Source of the DNA: Xanthobacteraceae bacterium
GTDB lineage: Bacteria > Pseudomonadota > Alphaproteobacteria > Rhizobiales > Xanthobacteraceae
DNA length: 64,000 bases
Direction: 5' to 3'
Assembly (NCBI GenBank): GCA_031291445.1
Contig: JARLJA010000102.1
Span: 49,832-113,831 of the forward strand
The notes under the pieces: generated by a model
The model's database searches: none
Told to the model about the DNA's origin: nothing
The model's input: only the letters and a program-made list of their open reading frames with translations
Program-made: the position numbers and the translations under genes
Part shown: in pieces, positions 17,367-25,400 of the stretch
Layout of the letters: every line of letters begins with the position of its first letter
Numbering within the stretch: the first letter of the stretch is position 1

Positions 17367-18533
17367 ATGGATTTCGCGCTCACGGAAAACCAGGAAGCCA
17401 TTCGCGATGCGATCGGAAAGATCTGCAGCGGTTTCGACGATGCCTATTGGCTGAGGAAGGATCGCGAGGGCGGCTTCCCGCACGACTTCCACAAGGCGCT
17501 GGCGGATGCCGGCTGGCTCGGCATCTGCGTGCCGGAGGCCTATGGCGGCTCCGGGCTCGGCATCACCGAGGCCGCGATCATGATGCGCACCATCGCCGAA
17601 TCCGGCGCCGGCATGTCGGGCGCCTCCGCCGTGCACATCAACGTCTTCGGCCTCAACCCGGTGGTGGTGTTCGGCACCGAGGAGCAGCGCCGACGCATGC
17701 TGCCGCCCATGGTGGAAGGCCGCGAGAAGGCCTGCTTCGCCGTCACCGAGCCCAACACCGGCCTCAACACCACCCAGCTCAAGACCCGCGCGGTGGCCAA
17801 GAACGACCGCTACGTGGTCAATGGCCAGAAGGTGTGGATCTCGACGGCGCAGGTCGCGCACAAGATCCTGCTGCTGGCGCGGACCACGCCGCTGGAGGAG
17901 GTCAAGAAGCCGACCCACGGCTTGAGCCTGTTCTACACCGACTTCGACCGCAAGCGGGTCAAGGTCCACGAGATCGAGAAGATGGGGCGCAAGATCGTCG
18001 ACTCCAACGAGCTGTTCTTCGAGGATTTCGAGATCCCCATGGAGGACCGCATCGGCGAGGAAGGCCGCGGCTTCGAATACATCCTCGAAGGCATGAATCC
18101 GGAGCGCATCCTGATCGCGGCCGAGGCCGTGGGCCTCGGCAAGCTGGCGCTGGGCAAGGCCGCCGACTACGCCAAGACCCGCATCGTGTTCAACCGTCCG
18201 ATCGGGCAGAACCAGGCGATCCAGCATCCGCTGGCCAAGAACTGGATGGAGCTGGAGGCGGCGTGGCTGATGGTGATGTCGGCGGCCTGGCAATACGACA
18301 ACGGCCTGCCCTGCGGCGCGGCGGCCAACGCCGCCAAATATCTCGCCGGCGAGGCCGGTTTCCAGGCCTGCGAGCAGGCGGTGATGACCCATGGGGGCTT
18401 CGGCTATGCCAAGGAATTCCACGTCGAGCGCTACCTGCGCGAGGTGCTGATCCCGCGCATCGCGCCGATCAGCCCGCAACTGGTGCTGAGCTTCATCGCC
18501 GAGAAGGTGCTCGGCCTGCCGAAATCGTATTGA
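17367..18533 (+). CDS. acyl-CoA dehydrogenase
   Basis: A 388-residue FAD-dependent acyl-CoA dehydrogenase. The N-terminal helical domain begins at the start (MDFALTENQEAIRDAI). The middle beta domain has CFAVTEPNTGLNTTQLKTRA and GQKVWISTAQVA, and the C-terminal helices include HGGFGYAKEFHVERYLREV with the usual Arg. The YEGT-type catalytic Glu is absent at the end; a Glu in EGMNPERILIA could serve instead, as the base does in isovaleryl-CoA dehydrogenase-like enzymes. It introduces an alpha-beta double bond into an acyl-CoA and passes electrons to ETF. It is divergent from the caiB-maoC-citE operon, so it probably acts in the same acid-degradation route. Confidence 0.9.
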   Translation: MDFALTENQEAIRDAIGKICSGFDDAYWLRKDREGGFPHDFHKALADAGWLGICVPEAYGGSGLGITEAAIMMRTIAESGAGMSGASAVHINVFGLNPVVVFGTEEQRRRMLPPMVEGREKACFAVTEPNTGLNTTQLKTRAVAKNDRYVVNGQKVWISTAQVAHKILLLARTTPLEEVKKPTHGLSLFYTDFDRKRVKVHEIEKMGRKIVDSNELFFEDFEIPMEDRIGEEGRGFEYILEGMNPERILIAAEAVGLGKLALGKAADYAKTRIVFNRPIGQNQAIQHPLAKNWMELEAAWLMVMSAAWQYDNGLPCGAAANAAKYLAGEAGFQACEQAVMTHGGFGYAKEFHVERYLREVLIPRIAPISPQLVLSFIAEKVLGLPKSY

Positions 18534-18603
18534 GGCGGGCCCTGCAGCGAGGAGTTGAGGGCTACGACGCGATTAACGTTATCGTCATCCTGAGTGTCTG
18601 ACC

Positions 18604-18624
18604 GAAAATGCAGCGAGCATTTTC
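18604..18624 (+). terminator. stem-loop downstream of acyl-CoA dehydrogenase (possible terminator)
   Basis: A perfect eight-base stem GAAAATGC / GCATTTTC encloses AGCGA, 70 bases after the dehydrogenase stop. A run of seven T lies about 18 bases further on, too far for a canonical intrinsic terminator. It may be a 3'-end or RNA-stability structure. The bases between the stop and this hairpin hold no gene. Confidence 0.4.
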
Positions 18625-18649
18625 AAGATGTTGCGATTGCTGTTTTTTT

Positions 18650-18775
18650 CGTCATGGCCGGGCTTGTCCCGGCCATCCACGTCTTTCTTGCAGCCGTGCC
18701 GTTAAGTCGTGGATGCCCGGCAGACCTTAGTCCTAGCGATCCGTCAAAGACGGATCGCGCTGGCCGGGCGTGACG
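18650..18775. repeat. dispersed palindromic repeat, long type (copy L2)
   Basis: Same layout as 14397-14523: inverted ends (gtcatggccgggcttgtccc against tggccgggcgtgacg), the shared 'gaccttagtcctagcgat' block and the inner inverted repeat GATCCGTC-AAA-GACGGATC. About 126 bp, located in the gene-poor stretch 18534-19427. Confidence 0.85.
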
Positions 18776-18825
18776 AGTTCATCAATAACGGCCTGATTTT
18801 ATTGGCTGCAATTTTGAGTCAGACT

Positions 18826-18946
18826 CTGAGGAGCATCGCCAACGGGTCCGCGCGAAGCGCGGCCCGATGACAGGCTCCGCGATGCGTCTCGAAGGATGGC
18901 AGCCCGCGCCGCTCATCCTTCGAGACGGAGCTTCGCGACTCCTCAG
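18826..18946. repeat. nested inverted repeat of a third palindromic family
   Basis: The inner arms CGTCTCGAAGGATG (18885-18898) and CATCCTTCGAGACG (18914-18927) pair perfectly over 14 bases around a 15-base loop. Outer arms CTGAGGAG (18826-18833) and CTCCTCAG (18939-18946) also pair. The 'tcatcctgagg...tcgaaggatg' style is unlike the other two repeat families in this window. Confidence 0.7.
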
Positions 18947-18957
18947 GATGGCGATGA

Positions 18958-19263
18958 TCCCGTACTTGACGCGCGCAAGCCGCGCGAGGCGTGGTGCGTC
19001 CTGCTGGACGGCAGCGACGTCTGCTTTGCGCCGGTGCTGTCGCCCGCCGAGGCGCCGCACCATCCCCACCACCGGGCCGCGCGACCTTCGTGGAGATCGA
19101 TGGCGCGGTGCAGTCGGCGCCGGGACCGCGCTTCAGCCGCACTTCGCCGCCCGTTCCGCGCAGCGCGCGGCAATGCGAGGACGATGCCGCGGACCTGCTG
19201 GGGCGCTGGCGGATCGATGCCGGGCGCGTCGCGGCGCTCCGTCGGGCGGGAATCGTGAGGTAG
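18958..19263 (+). pseudogene. remnant of a CaiB/BaiF CoA-transferase (alpha-methylacyl-CoA racemase type), C-terminal part
   Basis: Two adjoining frames encode a recognisable C-terminus of alpha-methylacyl-CoA racemase-like proteins. The first gives REAWCVLLDGSDVCFAPVLS and PAEAPHHPHHRA up to about 19076. The second frame continues with ATFVEIDGAVQSAPGPRFSR up to TAG 19263. One missing base around 19074-19082 (cgggccgcgcgacc where cgggcccgcgcgacc would stay in frame) explains the break. The N-terminal roughly 250 residues of the family are absent, replaced by a palindromic repeat immediately upstream. This is a decayed gene fragment, not an active enzyme. Confidence 0.75.
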
Positions 19264-19427
19264 ACGCCGCGATCTGGTGGCCCGTTGCGGGGAATTCGCG
19301 GCTTGCGGGCGCCAATTCGCGCCAGCGGGCTCGCTATTGGTTCCTTTGCCCCCCATATATGGGTTTGGCTTCAGCAGTGCACCGCGAACCGGCGACGGTC
19401 GCTTCGTAACCGGGAAGGGACCACGAC

Positions 19428-19703
19428 ATGACGCTCACGCGAGGCGGCTTTCGGCACTACGACTCCGATCGTGGGGTCGTCCTGTTCACGATGACGAATG
19501 TGGCCACCGAGGTGTCGTGCGCGATCAGCTCCGCGGCGATGGACGACCTGGACGGGTCGACCGGAACGAAGCCGGGCCAGCGCGAAGAACAGTTCCTGAG
19601 GCATCGCGATCGCATCGAAGAGCGCGCCTCGCGCAAATTCGTCGACGCCGAGCTCGAGGGGCGTCCTCCCGGCGTCATTCTCCGCACCGTCGACTTTCGC
19701 TGA
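19428..19703 (+). CDS. DUF1488 family small protein
   Basis: A 91-residue protein with a good ribosome site (GGGAAGGGACC) before ATG 19428. The pattern YDSDRGVVLFTMTN...VSCAISSAAMDDLDG...FLRHRDRIEERASRKF...ILRTVDF matches the general layout of DUF1488 proteins, small rhizobial proteins of unknown function. There, a short beta-rich start is followed by a helix with an [ER]-rich segment and a final strand. No signal peptide or membrane segment. It stands alone after the decayed CoA-transferase and is convergent with the kinase gene. The family call is from pattern memory. Confidence 0.65.
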   Translation: MTLTRGGFRHYDSDRGVVLFTMTNVATEVSCAISSAAMDDLDGSTGTKPGQREEQFLRHRDRIEERASRKFVDAELEGRPPGVILRTVDFR

Positions 19704-19748
19704 GGGGCGGCGCCGCAGGGCGCGCTCCGAACATGCGCGTTGCTGGTT

Positions 19749-20827
19749 CTACGCCCCGATCTCGCACGGCCCGCGTTCGATGATGGCCCAGGCCTGCTCG
19801 GCCATGCCGGGGGTGCGGTTGTGCGAGGCGATCACGGAGGCGGCGTTGCCGTCGAGCACGCGGCGGTAGACGCCCTGGGCGATGGACGCCAGCCGGAACA
19901 GCGCGAAGCCGAGGTAGAAGTTCCAGTCGGTCACCCGCGCCCGCCCGACCCGCCGCAGATAGGCGGCGACGTACTCCTCCTGCGTCGGCACGCCGAGCGC
20001 GCGATGGTCGACGCCCTTCAGGCAGCCGAAGGTGCCGCCGGTCTCGAATTCCCACATCAGCCCATTGTAGGCGATGTCGGCGAGCGGATGGCCGAGCGTG
20101 CTCAGCTCCCAGTCGAGCACGGCGACGAGGCGCGGCTCGGTCGGATGATACATGGTGTTCTGCAGGCGGTAGTCGCCATGGGCGATGGTGACCGCGCCGT
20201 CGTCGGCGGGGATATGGGCAGGGAGATATTCGATCAGCCGCTCCATCGCCGGGATGTCCTCGGTCTGCGCGCCGCGGTACTGCTTGATCCAGCGGCCGAT
20301 CTGGCGCTCGAAATAGCCGCCGGGCCGGCCGTAGTCGGACAGGCCGATCGCGCCGACGTCGACCTTGTGCAGCCGGGCGAGCGTCGCATTGAGATCGTCG
20401 TAGACGGCGGCGCGCTGGTCGCGGGTGAAGCCGGGCAACTGCGCATCGGCGAACACCCGGCCTTCGATGAAATCCATCACGTAGAAGATGACGCCGATGA
20501 CCTCGCGGTCGACGCAGAGCGCGCGCATCCGCGGCACCGGCACGTCGGTCGCGCCGAGCGCCTTCATGACGCGGTATTCGCGGTCGACCTGATGGGCGCT
20601 CGGCAGCAGCGTGCCCGGCGGCTGCTTGCGCAGTACGAATTTGCGCGTGGTGCCGTGATGCAAGGTGGCGAGCACGAAGGTCGGGTTGGAGGCGCCGCCG
20701 CTGATCTGGGTGATCTGCGTGAGTTCGCCGAAATCCTCGATCTCGCCGCGGCACCATTCCGCGAACCGCCCGTAGTCGAAAGCGTGCTGCGGCTTGACGT
20801 CGGCGACGAGACTGCGGCGATCGGCAT
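19749..20827 (-). CDS. APH-fold phosphotransferase (ACAD10/11- and LvaA-like acyl-CoA kinase family), 5' end probably frameshifted
   Basis: The aminoglycoside-phosphotransferase/choline-kinase fold is shown by ISGGASNPTF (nucleotide loop), FVLRKQPPG (Lys), the catalytic loop IAHGDYRLQNTMYHP and the metal-site DWELSTLGHPLADIAYN. Members next to acyl-CoA dehydrogenases phosphorylate 4-hydroxyacyl-CoAs (LvaA in levulinate degradation, ACAD10/11 N-domain) rather than antibiotics. The correct frame extends upstream through AFDYGRFAEWCRGE to a TGA at 20838-20840 but contains no ATG, GTG or TTG before a GTG at 20675, which would cut off the nucleotide loop. An ATG at 20827 in the neighbouring frame would join if one base were restored near 20815. 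So there is a probable one-base deletion or sequence error. It follows the ACAD gene on the same strand. Confidence 0.8.
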
Positions 20828-20850
20828 GGGTGTTCTTTCAGTCAATGGCA

Positions 20851-20878
20851 AACAGAGGCCGCAATTTTGACCTCTGTT
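20851..20878. promoter_or_regulatory. inverted repeat upstream of the kinase gene
   Basis: AACAGAGG and CCTCTGTT, perfect eight-base arms around a 12-base AT-rich centre, lie 24 bases upstream of the probable kinase ATG on the minus strand. This could be an operator or an RNA hairpin in the leader. No homologous copy was noticed elsewhere in the window. Confidence 0.3.
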
Positions 20879-20886
20879 ATCTCACT

Positions 20887-20976
20887 CGTCATGCGCGGGC
20901 TTGACCCGCGCATCCACTCTTTGGTGTCGTGCCGCGTCGCAAAGCGTGGATGGCCAGGTCAAGCCCGGCCATGACG
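20887..20976. repeat. dispersed palindromic repeat, short type (copy S1)
   Basis: A 90-bp element: cgtcatgcgcgggcttgacc at one end and aagcccggccatgacg at the other, inverted with respect to each other. It has an inner ccgcgcatccactctttgg / cgcaaagcgtggatggcc pairing. Copies at 25857-25948, 44589-44678 and 52583-52672. It lies between the acyl-CoA dehydrogenase and kinase genes. Confidence 0.88.
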
Positions 20977-21071
20977 ATGGAAAGGCTCGTTGCGCGCGCT
21001 CGTCGAGGATCGCGCTATGCGCAGCTGTCGGGGCAGATATCCCCTTCCCAGAGCTGGGAAGGGGAAACCAC

Positions 21072-22346
21072 TCATGCCCGCGTCGTCAGCTCGTTGCGGC
21101 CGACCACCATCCAGTGCACCTCGTCCGGACCGTCGGCGAAGCGCAAATGGCGAACGTCGGTGTAGAGTTCGGCCAGCGGCGTCCAGTTGGAGATGCCGGT
21201 GGCGCCGTGCATCTGGATCGCCTGGTCGATGATCCTGCAGGTGCGCTCGGGCACCATGGCCTTGACCATGGACACCCACACCCGCGCCTCCTTGTTGCCC
21301 AGCACGTCCATGGCCCTGGCCGCCTTCAGCACCATCAGCCGCATGGCCTCGATCTCGCAGCGCGCCTGCGCGATGATCTGCAGGTTGCCGCCGAGATGGG
21401 CGATCTTCTTGCCGAAGGCCTCGCGGGTGAGCCCGCGCTCGACCATCAGGTCGAGCGCCTTCTCGGCCTTGCCGATGGTGCGCATGCAGTGATGGATGCG
21501 GCCGGGGCCGAGCCGGAGCTGGGAGATCTCGAAGCCGCGGCCCTCGCCGAGCAGGATGTTGTCCTTCGGCACGCGCACGTTGGTGAAGCGCATGTGCATG
21601 TGGCCGCGCGGCGCGTGGTCGTGGCCGAACACGTGCATCGGGCCGAGGATCTCGACGCCGGGCGTGCCCATGGGGACGAGAATCTGGGACTGCTGCTTGC
21701 TCGGCGCCGCGGTCGGATTGGTCTTGACCATGACGATCATGATCTTGCAGCGCGGGTCGCCGGCGCCGGAGATGTAGTACTTCTCGCCGTTGATCACCCA
21801 GTCGTTGCCGTCGAGCACGGCGGTGGTGGAGATGTTCTTGGCGTCGGATGAGGCGACGTTGGGCTCGGTCATGACGTAAGCCGAGCGGATTTCGCCGGCG
21901 AGCAGCGGCTTCAGCCACTTCTCCTTCTGCTCATGGGTGCCGACGCGCTCCAGCACCTCCATGTTGCCGGTATCGGGCGCCGAGCAGTTCATCGATTCGG
22001 AGCCGAGCGGATATTTGCCGAGCTCGGCGGCGATGTAGGCGTAGTCGAGGTTGGACAGGCCCTCGCCGGTCTCGGCGTCCGGCAGGAAGAAGTTCCACAG
22101 GCCCTCGGCCTTCGCCTTGTCCTTGGCCTTCTGCAGCACCTCGAGCTGGCCCGGCGCAAAGCTCCAGCGGTCGGTCTTCTTGCTCTCCAGCCGCTCGAAC
22201 TCGATCTGGATCGGCGCCACGGTCTCGCGGAGGAACTTCTTCACATGGTCGTAGAGCGGCTGCGCCCGTTCCGACATGCGCAGATCGTTCAACTCGTCGG
22301 TCGGATTGAGGCCGAAGCCCGCCGTTCGCGTCACGTTGATGTTCAT
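21072..22346 (-). CDS. acyl-CoA dehydrogenase (ACAD11 / LvaC-like)
   Basis: A 424-residue acyl-CoA dehydrogenase-family protein. Visible are the long N-terminal extension typical of ACAD10/11-like enzymes, AYVMTEPNVASSDAKNIST and NGEKYYISGAGDPRC in the beta domain, and MHGATGISNWTPLAELYTDVRHLRFADGP at the C-terminus (given here in part). In the ACAD11/LvaC branch the enzyme acts on a 4-phospho-acyl-CoA made by the partner kinase, eliminating phosphate to give an enoyl-CoA. The adjacent APH-fold kinase supports this reading. A perfect TTCAAAC-N4-GTTTGAA palindrome lies 96 bases upstream. A GGAGG-like site precedes the start (aggcagcggaggaacggcacc before ATG). Confidence 0.88.
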   Translation of the reverse strand: MNINVTRTAGFGLNPTDELNDLRMSERAQPLYDHVKKFLRETVAPIQIEFERLESKKTDRWSFAPGQLEVLQKAKDKAKAEGLWNFFLPDAETGEGLSNLDYAYIAAELGKYPLGSESMNCSAPDTGNMEVLERVGTHEQKEKWLKPLLAGEIRSAYVMTEPNVASSDAKNISTTAVLDGNDWVINGEKYYISGAGDPRCKIMIVMVKTNPTAAPSKQQSQILVPMGTPGVEILGPMHVFGHDHAPRGHMHMRFTNVRVPKDNILLGEGRGFEISQLRLGPGRIHHCMRTIGKAEKALDLMVERGLTREAFGKKIAHLGGNLQIIAQARCEIEAMRLMVLKAARAMDVLGNKEARVWVSMVKAMVPERTCRIIDQAIQMHGATGISNWTPLAELYTDVRHLRFADGPDEVHWMVVGRNELTTRA

Positions 22347-22441
22347 GGTGCCGTTCCTCCGCTGCCTGTCATTGTTTTTGCCGGCTCATTGTGAATGCCG
22401 GCCACAACATTATCAATACGGCGCGGCAGTTCTGACGGATA

Positions 22442-22459
22442 TTCAAACGGTTGTTTGAA
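22442..22459. promoter_or_regulatory. perfect palindrome resembling a PsrA/TetR-type fatty-acyl operator
   Basis: TTCAAAC-GGTT-GTTTGAA, seven-base perfect arms, lies between the carboxylase stop and the acyl-CoA dehydrogenase start. It fits the published PsrA pattern (G/C)AAAC-N2-4-GTTT(G/C), where a TetR protein senses long-chain fatty acyl ligands. The dehydrogenase promoter is expected close by. The regulator that binds is not in this window or not recognised. Confidence 0.5.
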
Positions 22460-22475
22460 GCAGTGCATGCCCCAA

Positions 22476-25400
22476 TTACCACGCGTCCACGCAGGGCCGC
22501 TTGCGGGTCTCGCGCTTCGGCGGCGCCGGCACCGAACGCAGGCCTGCCATGATCCAGTGCCGGGTGTCGGCGGGGTCGATCACCTCGTCGATCTCGAGCA
22601 CCGAGGCGATCGAGACCGCCTTGCCGTTGGCGTAGAGCTCGGCGACCTTGGTCTTGAAGTAGTTTTCGCGCTCGACCGGATCGGCGATCGCCTCCATCTC
22701 CTTGCGGAAGCCGAGCCGGACATAGCCCTCCAGACCCATGCCGCCGAATTCGCCGGTCGGCCACGCCACCGTGAAGAACGAAGCGTGGAAGCCGCCGCCG
22801 ATCATCGACTGGGCGCCGAGGCCGTAGCCCTTGCGCAGCACGATGCCGAACAGCGGCACCGTGAGGCTCGCGCCGGTGACGAACATCCGCGCCACGTGGC
22901 GGACGATGGCGGTCTTCTCGGCCTCCGGCCCGACCATGAAGCCCGGGGTGTCACACAGCGACACGATCGGGATGTCGAAGGCGTCGCACAGCTGCATGAA
23001 GCGCGCCGCCTTGTCGCCGGCCGGTGCGTCGATGGCGCCGCCGAGATGCATCGGGTTGTTGGCGATCAGGCCGAACGGCTTGCCCTCGATGCGGATGAAG
23101 GCGGTGATGATGCCGACCCCGAAGTCGCGGCGGAGCTCGAGCACCGAGCCTTCGTCGGCCACCAGGTCGATCACGGCGCGGATGTCGTAGACCCGCAGCC
23201 GGTTCTCCGGGATCGCCCGGCGTAGCCGGCGCTGGTCCGGCGCGGTCCAGTCGGTAATGGCGCCCTGGAAATACGACAGGTACTTCTGCGCGACGCGGGT
23301 GGCTTCCTCCTCGTCCTCGACCAGGACGTCGACCACGCCGTTGGGCGCCTGGAACGAGACCGGGCCGACCTCGGCGGGATGATAGACCCCGAGCCCGCCG
23401 CCCTCGATCATCGCCGGCCCGCCCATGCCGATCGAGGCGTTCTTCGTTGCGATGATGACGTCGCAGCAGCCGAGCAGCGCGGCGTTGCCGGCGAAGCAGT
23501 AGCCCGAGACCACGCCGACCACCGGCACCAGGCCCGAGAGCCTGGCGAACTGGACGAATGACGGGCCGTCCAGCCCGGTCATGCCGAGCCGGTCGGTGTC
23601 GCCGGGCCGGCCGCCGCCGCCCTCGGCGTAGAACACCAGCGGCAGCCGCCACTGCTCGGTCAGGGTCAGCATGCGGTCGATCTTCTTGTGGTTCATGTGG
23701 CCCTGGGTGCCGGCCAGCACGGTATAGTCGTAGGCGATCACCATGCAGCGCGCCGCCGTCTCGCCGACCTTGTCGGCGTTGACGGTGGCAACCCCGGTGA
23801 TCAGGCCGTCGGCGGGGGTGTTCTTGATCAGGTCATCGAGCTTGCGGCGGCGACGCTGGGCCGCGACCGCGAGCGAGCCGTATTCGACGAACGATCCCGG
23901 ATCGACCAGCCGGGCGACGTTCTCCCGCGCGGTGCGCTGGTTGGTGGCGCGCCGGCGCTTGACCGCCTCGGGCCGGTTCTCGTCGCGGGTGTTGGCGTGG
24001 CGCGCGTTGACTTCGGCGAGATCGGCGCGGATGTGGTCGAGATCGAATTCCTCTTCGGCCTCGACCTCGTGACCATCGACCTCGGCCGGGGCGATGAACA
24101 GGATCGGCTCGCCCTGCATCAGCGTCACGCCGGGGCCGGCGACGATCTTCGTCACCGTGCCGCCGTGCGGCGCGGTGACGAGATGCTCCATCTTCATGGA
24201 TTCGATCACGGCGATCTGCTGGCCGGGCCGCACCAGGTCGCCCTCGGTCACGGCGGTCGCCACCACCGTGCCCTGCAGAGGCGCCGGGATCGCCACCGAG
24301 CCCTCGGGGGCCGCGGCCGCCGTCGCCGGCGTCGCCGCGCTCGCGGCGGCGGGAGCGGTGGCGGCAAAGAACAGCGGACGCGCCGGGCTGCCGGCGTCGC
24401 CGACCAGGGCGGCGACATGGCTGTCGATGAAGCTGGTGGCGATGCGGTTGGCGACGAAATCGGGATGCGCCAGCACCGCCTGCAGGAAGGCGATGTTGGT
24501 GTCGACGCCGCCGATGCGGAATTCGCGCAAGGCGCGCGCCGCCTTCGCCACCACGTCGCTCCAGCGCGGCGACGGCGCATGCACGATCACCTTGGCGAGC
24601 AGCGAATCGAACGCGGCGCTGGTGCGGTAGCCGCAATAGCCGAAGGTGTCGATGCGGACGCCGGGGCCGGACGGCGGGTCGAACACGCTCAGCGTGCCGC
24701 CGGTCGGTTGCGTCGCGCCGCTGGCGTCCATCACCTCCATGTTGACCCGCAGCTGCATGGCATAGCCGCGCGGCGCCGGCACCGCCGTCTGGGTCAGCCC
24801 GAGCGAGGCCAGCGTGGCGCCGGCGGCGACCGCGAGCTGCGAGGCCACCAGGTCGACGCCCAGCACCTCCTCGGTCACGGTGTGCTCGACCTGCAGCCGC
24901 GGATTGGCCTCGATGAAGGCAAAGGAAGTGTCGTCGCCCGACGCATCGCCGTCGACCAGGAATTCGAAGGTGCCGAGGCTGTCGTATTGCGCGGCGGCGG
25001 CGAGCTGCTTGGCGGCATCGACGATGCGGGAGCGCAGGGTGTCACTGAGCGAGGGGCTCGGCGCCACCTCGATGAGCTTCTGGTTGCGGCGCTGGATGGT
25101 GCACTCGCGTTCCCAGAGATGGCTGATGGCGCCGTGGCGGTCGCCGATGATCTGCACCTCGATATGCCGTGCCTTGCGGATCAGCCGCTCGACATAGACG
25201 CCGTCGCTGCCGAACGCCGCCTTGGCCTCGGACTGGCAGCGGGCATAGGCCTCGGCGAGCTGGCCGGCGTCGTCGACGATGCGCATGCCGCGGCCGCCGC
25301 CGCCGGCCATCGCCTTGATCATGACCGCGGCGCCCTTGCCCAGCGAGGCGAAGAAGGCTTTGGCCTCGTCGAGGGTGGTCGGGCCGCTGGTGCCGTCGAT

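Noticed and set aside
18867..19409. A 180-residue plus-strand frame across the palindrome and gene fragment
   Set aside because: It runs through the repeat arms and is out of frame with both recognisable AMACR segments.
19749..20827. Aminoglycoside phosphotransferase (antibiotic resistance)
   Set aside because: The pairing with an ACAD11-like dehydrogenase points to the acyl-CoA kinase branch of the same fold.
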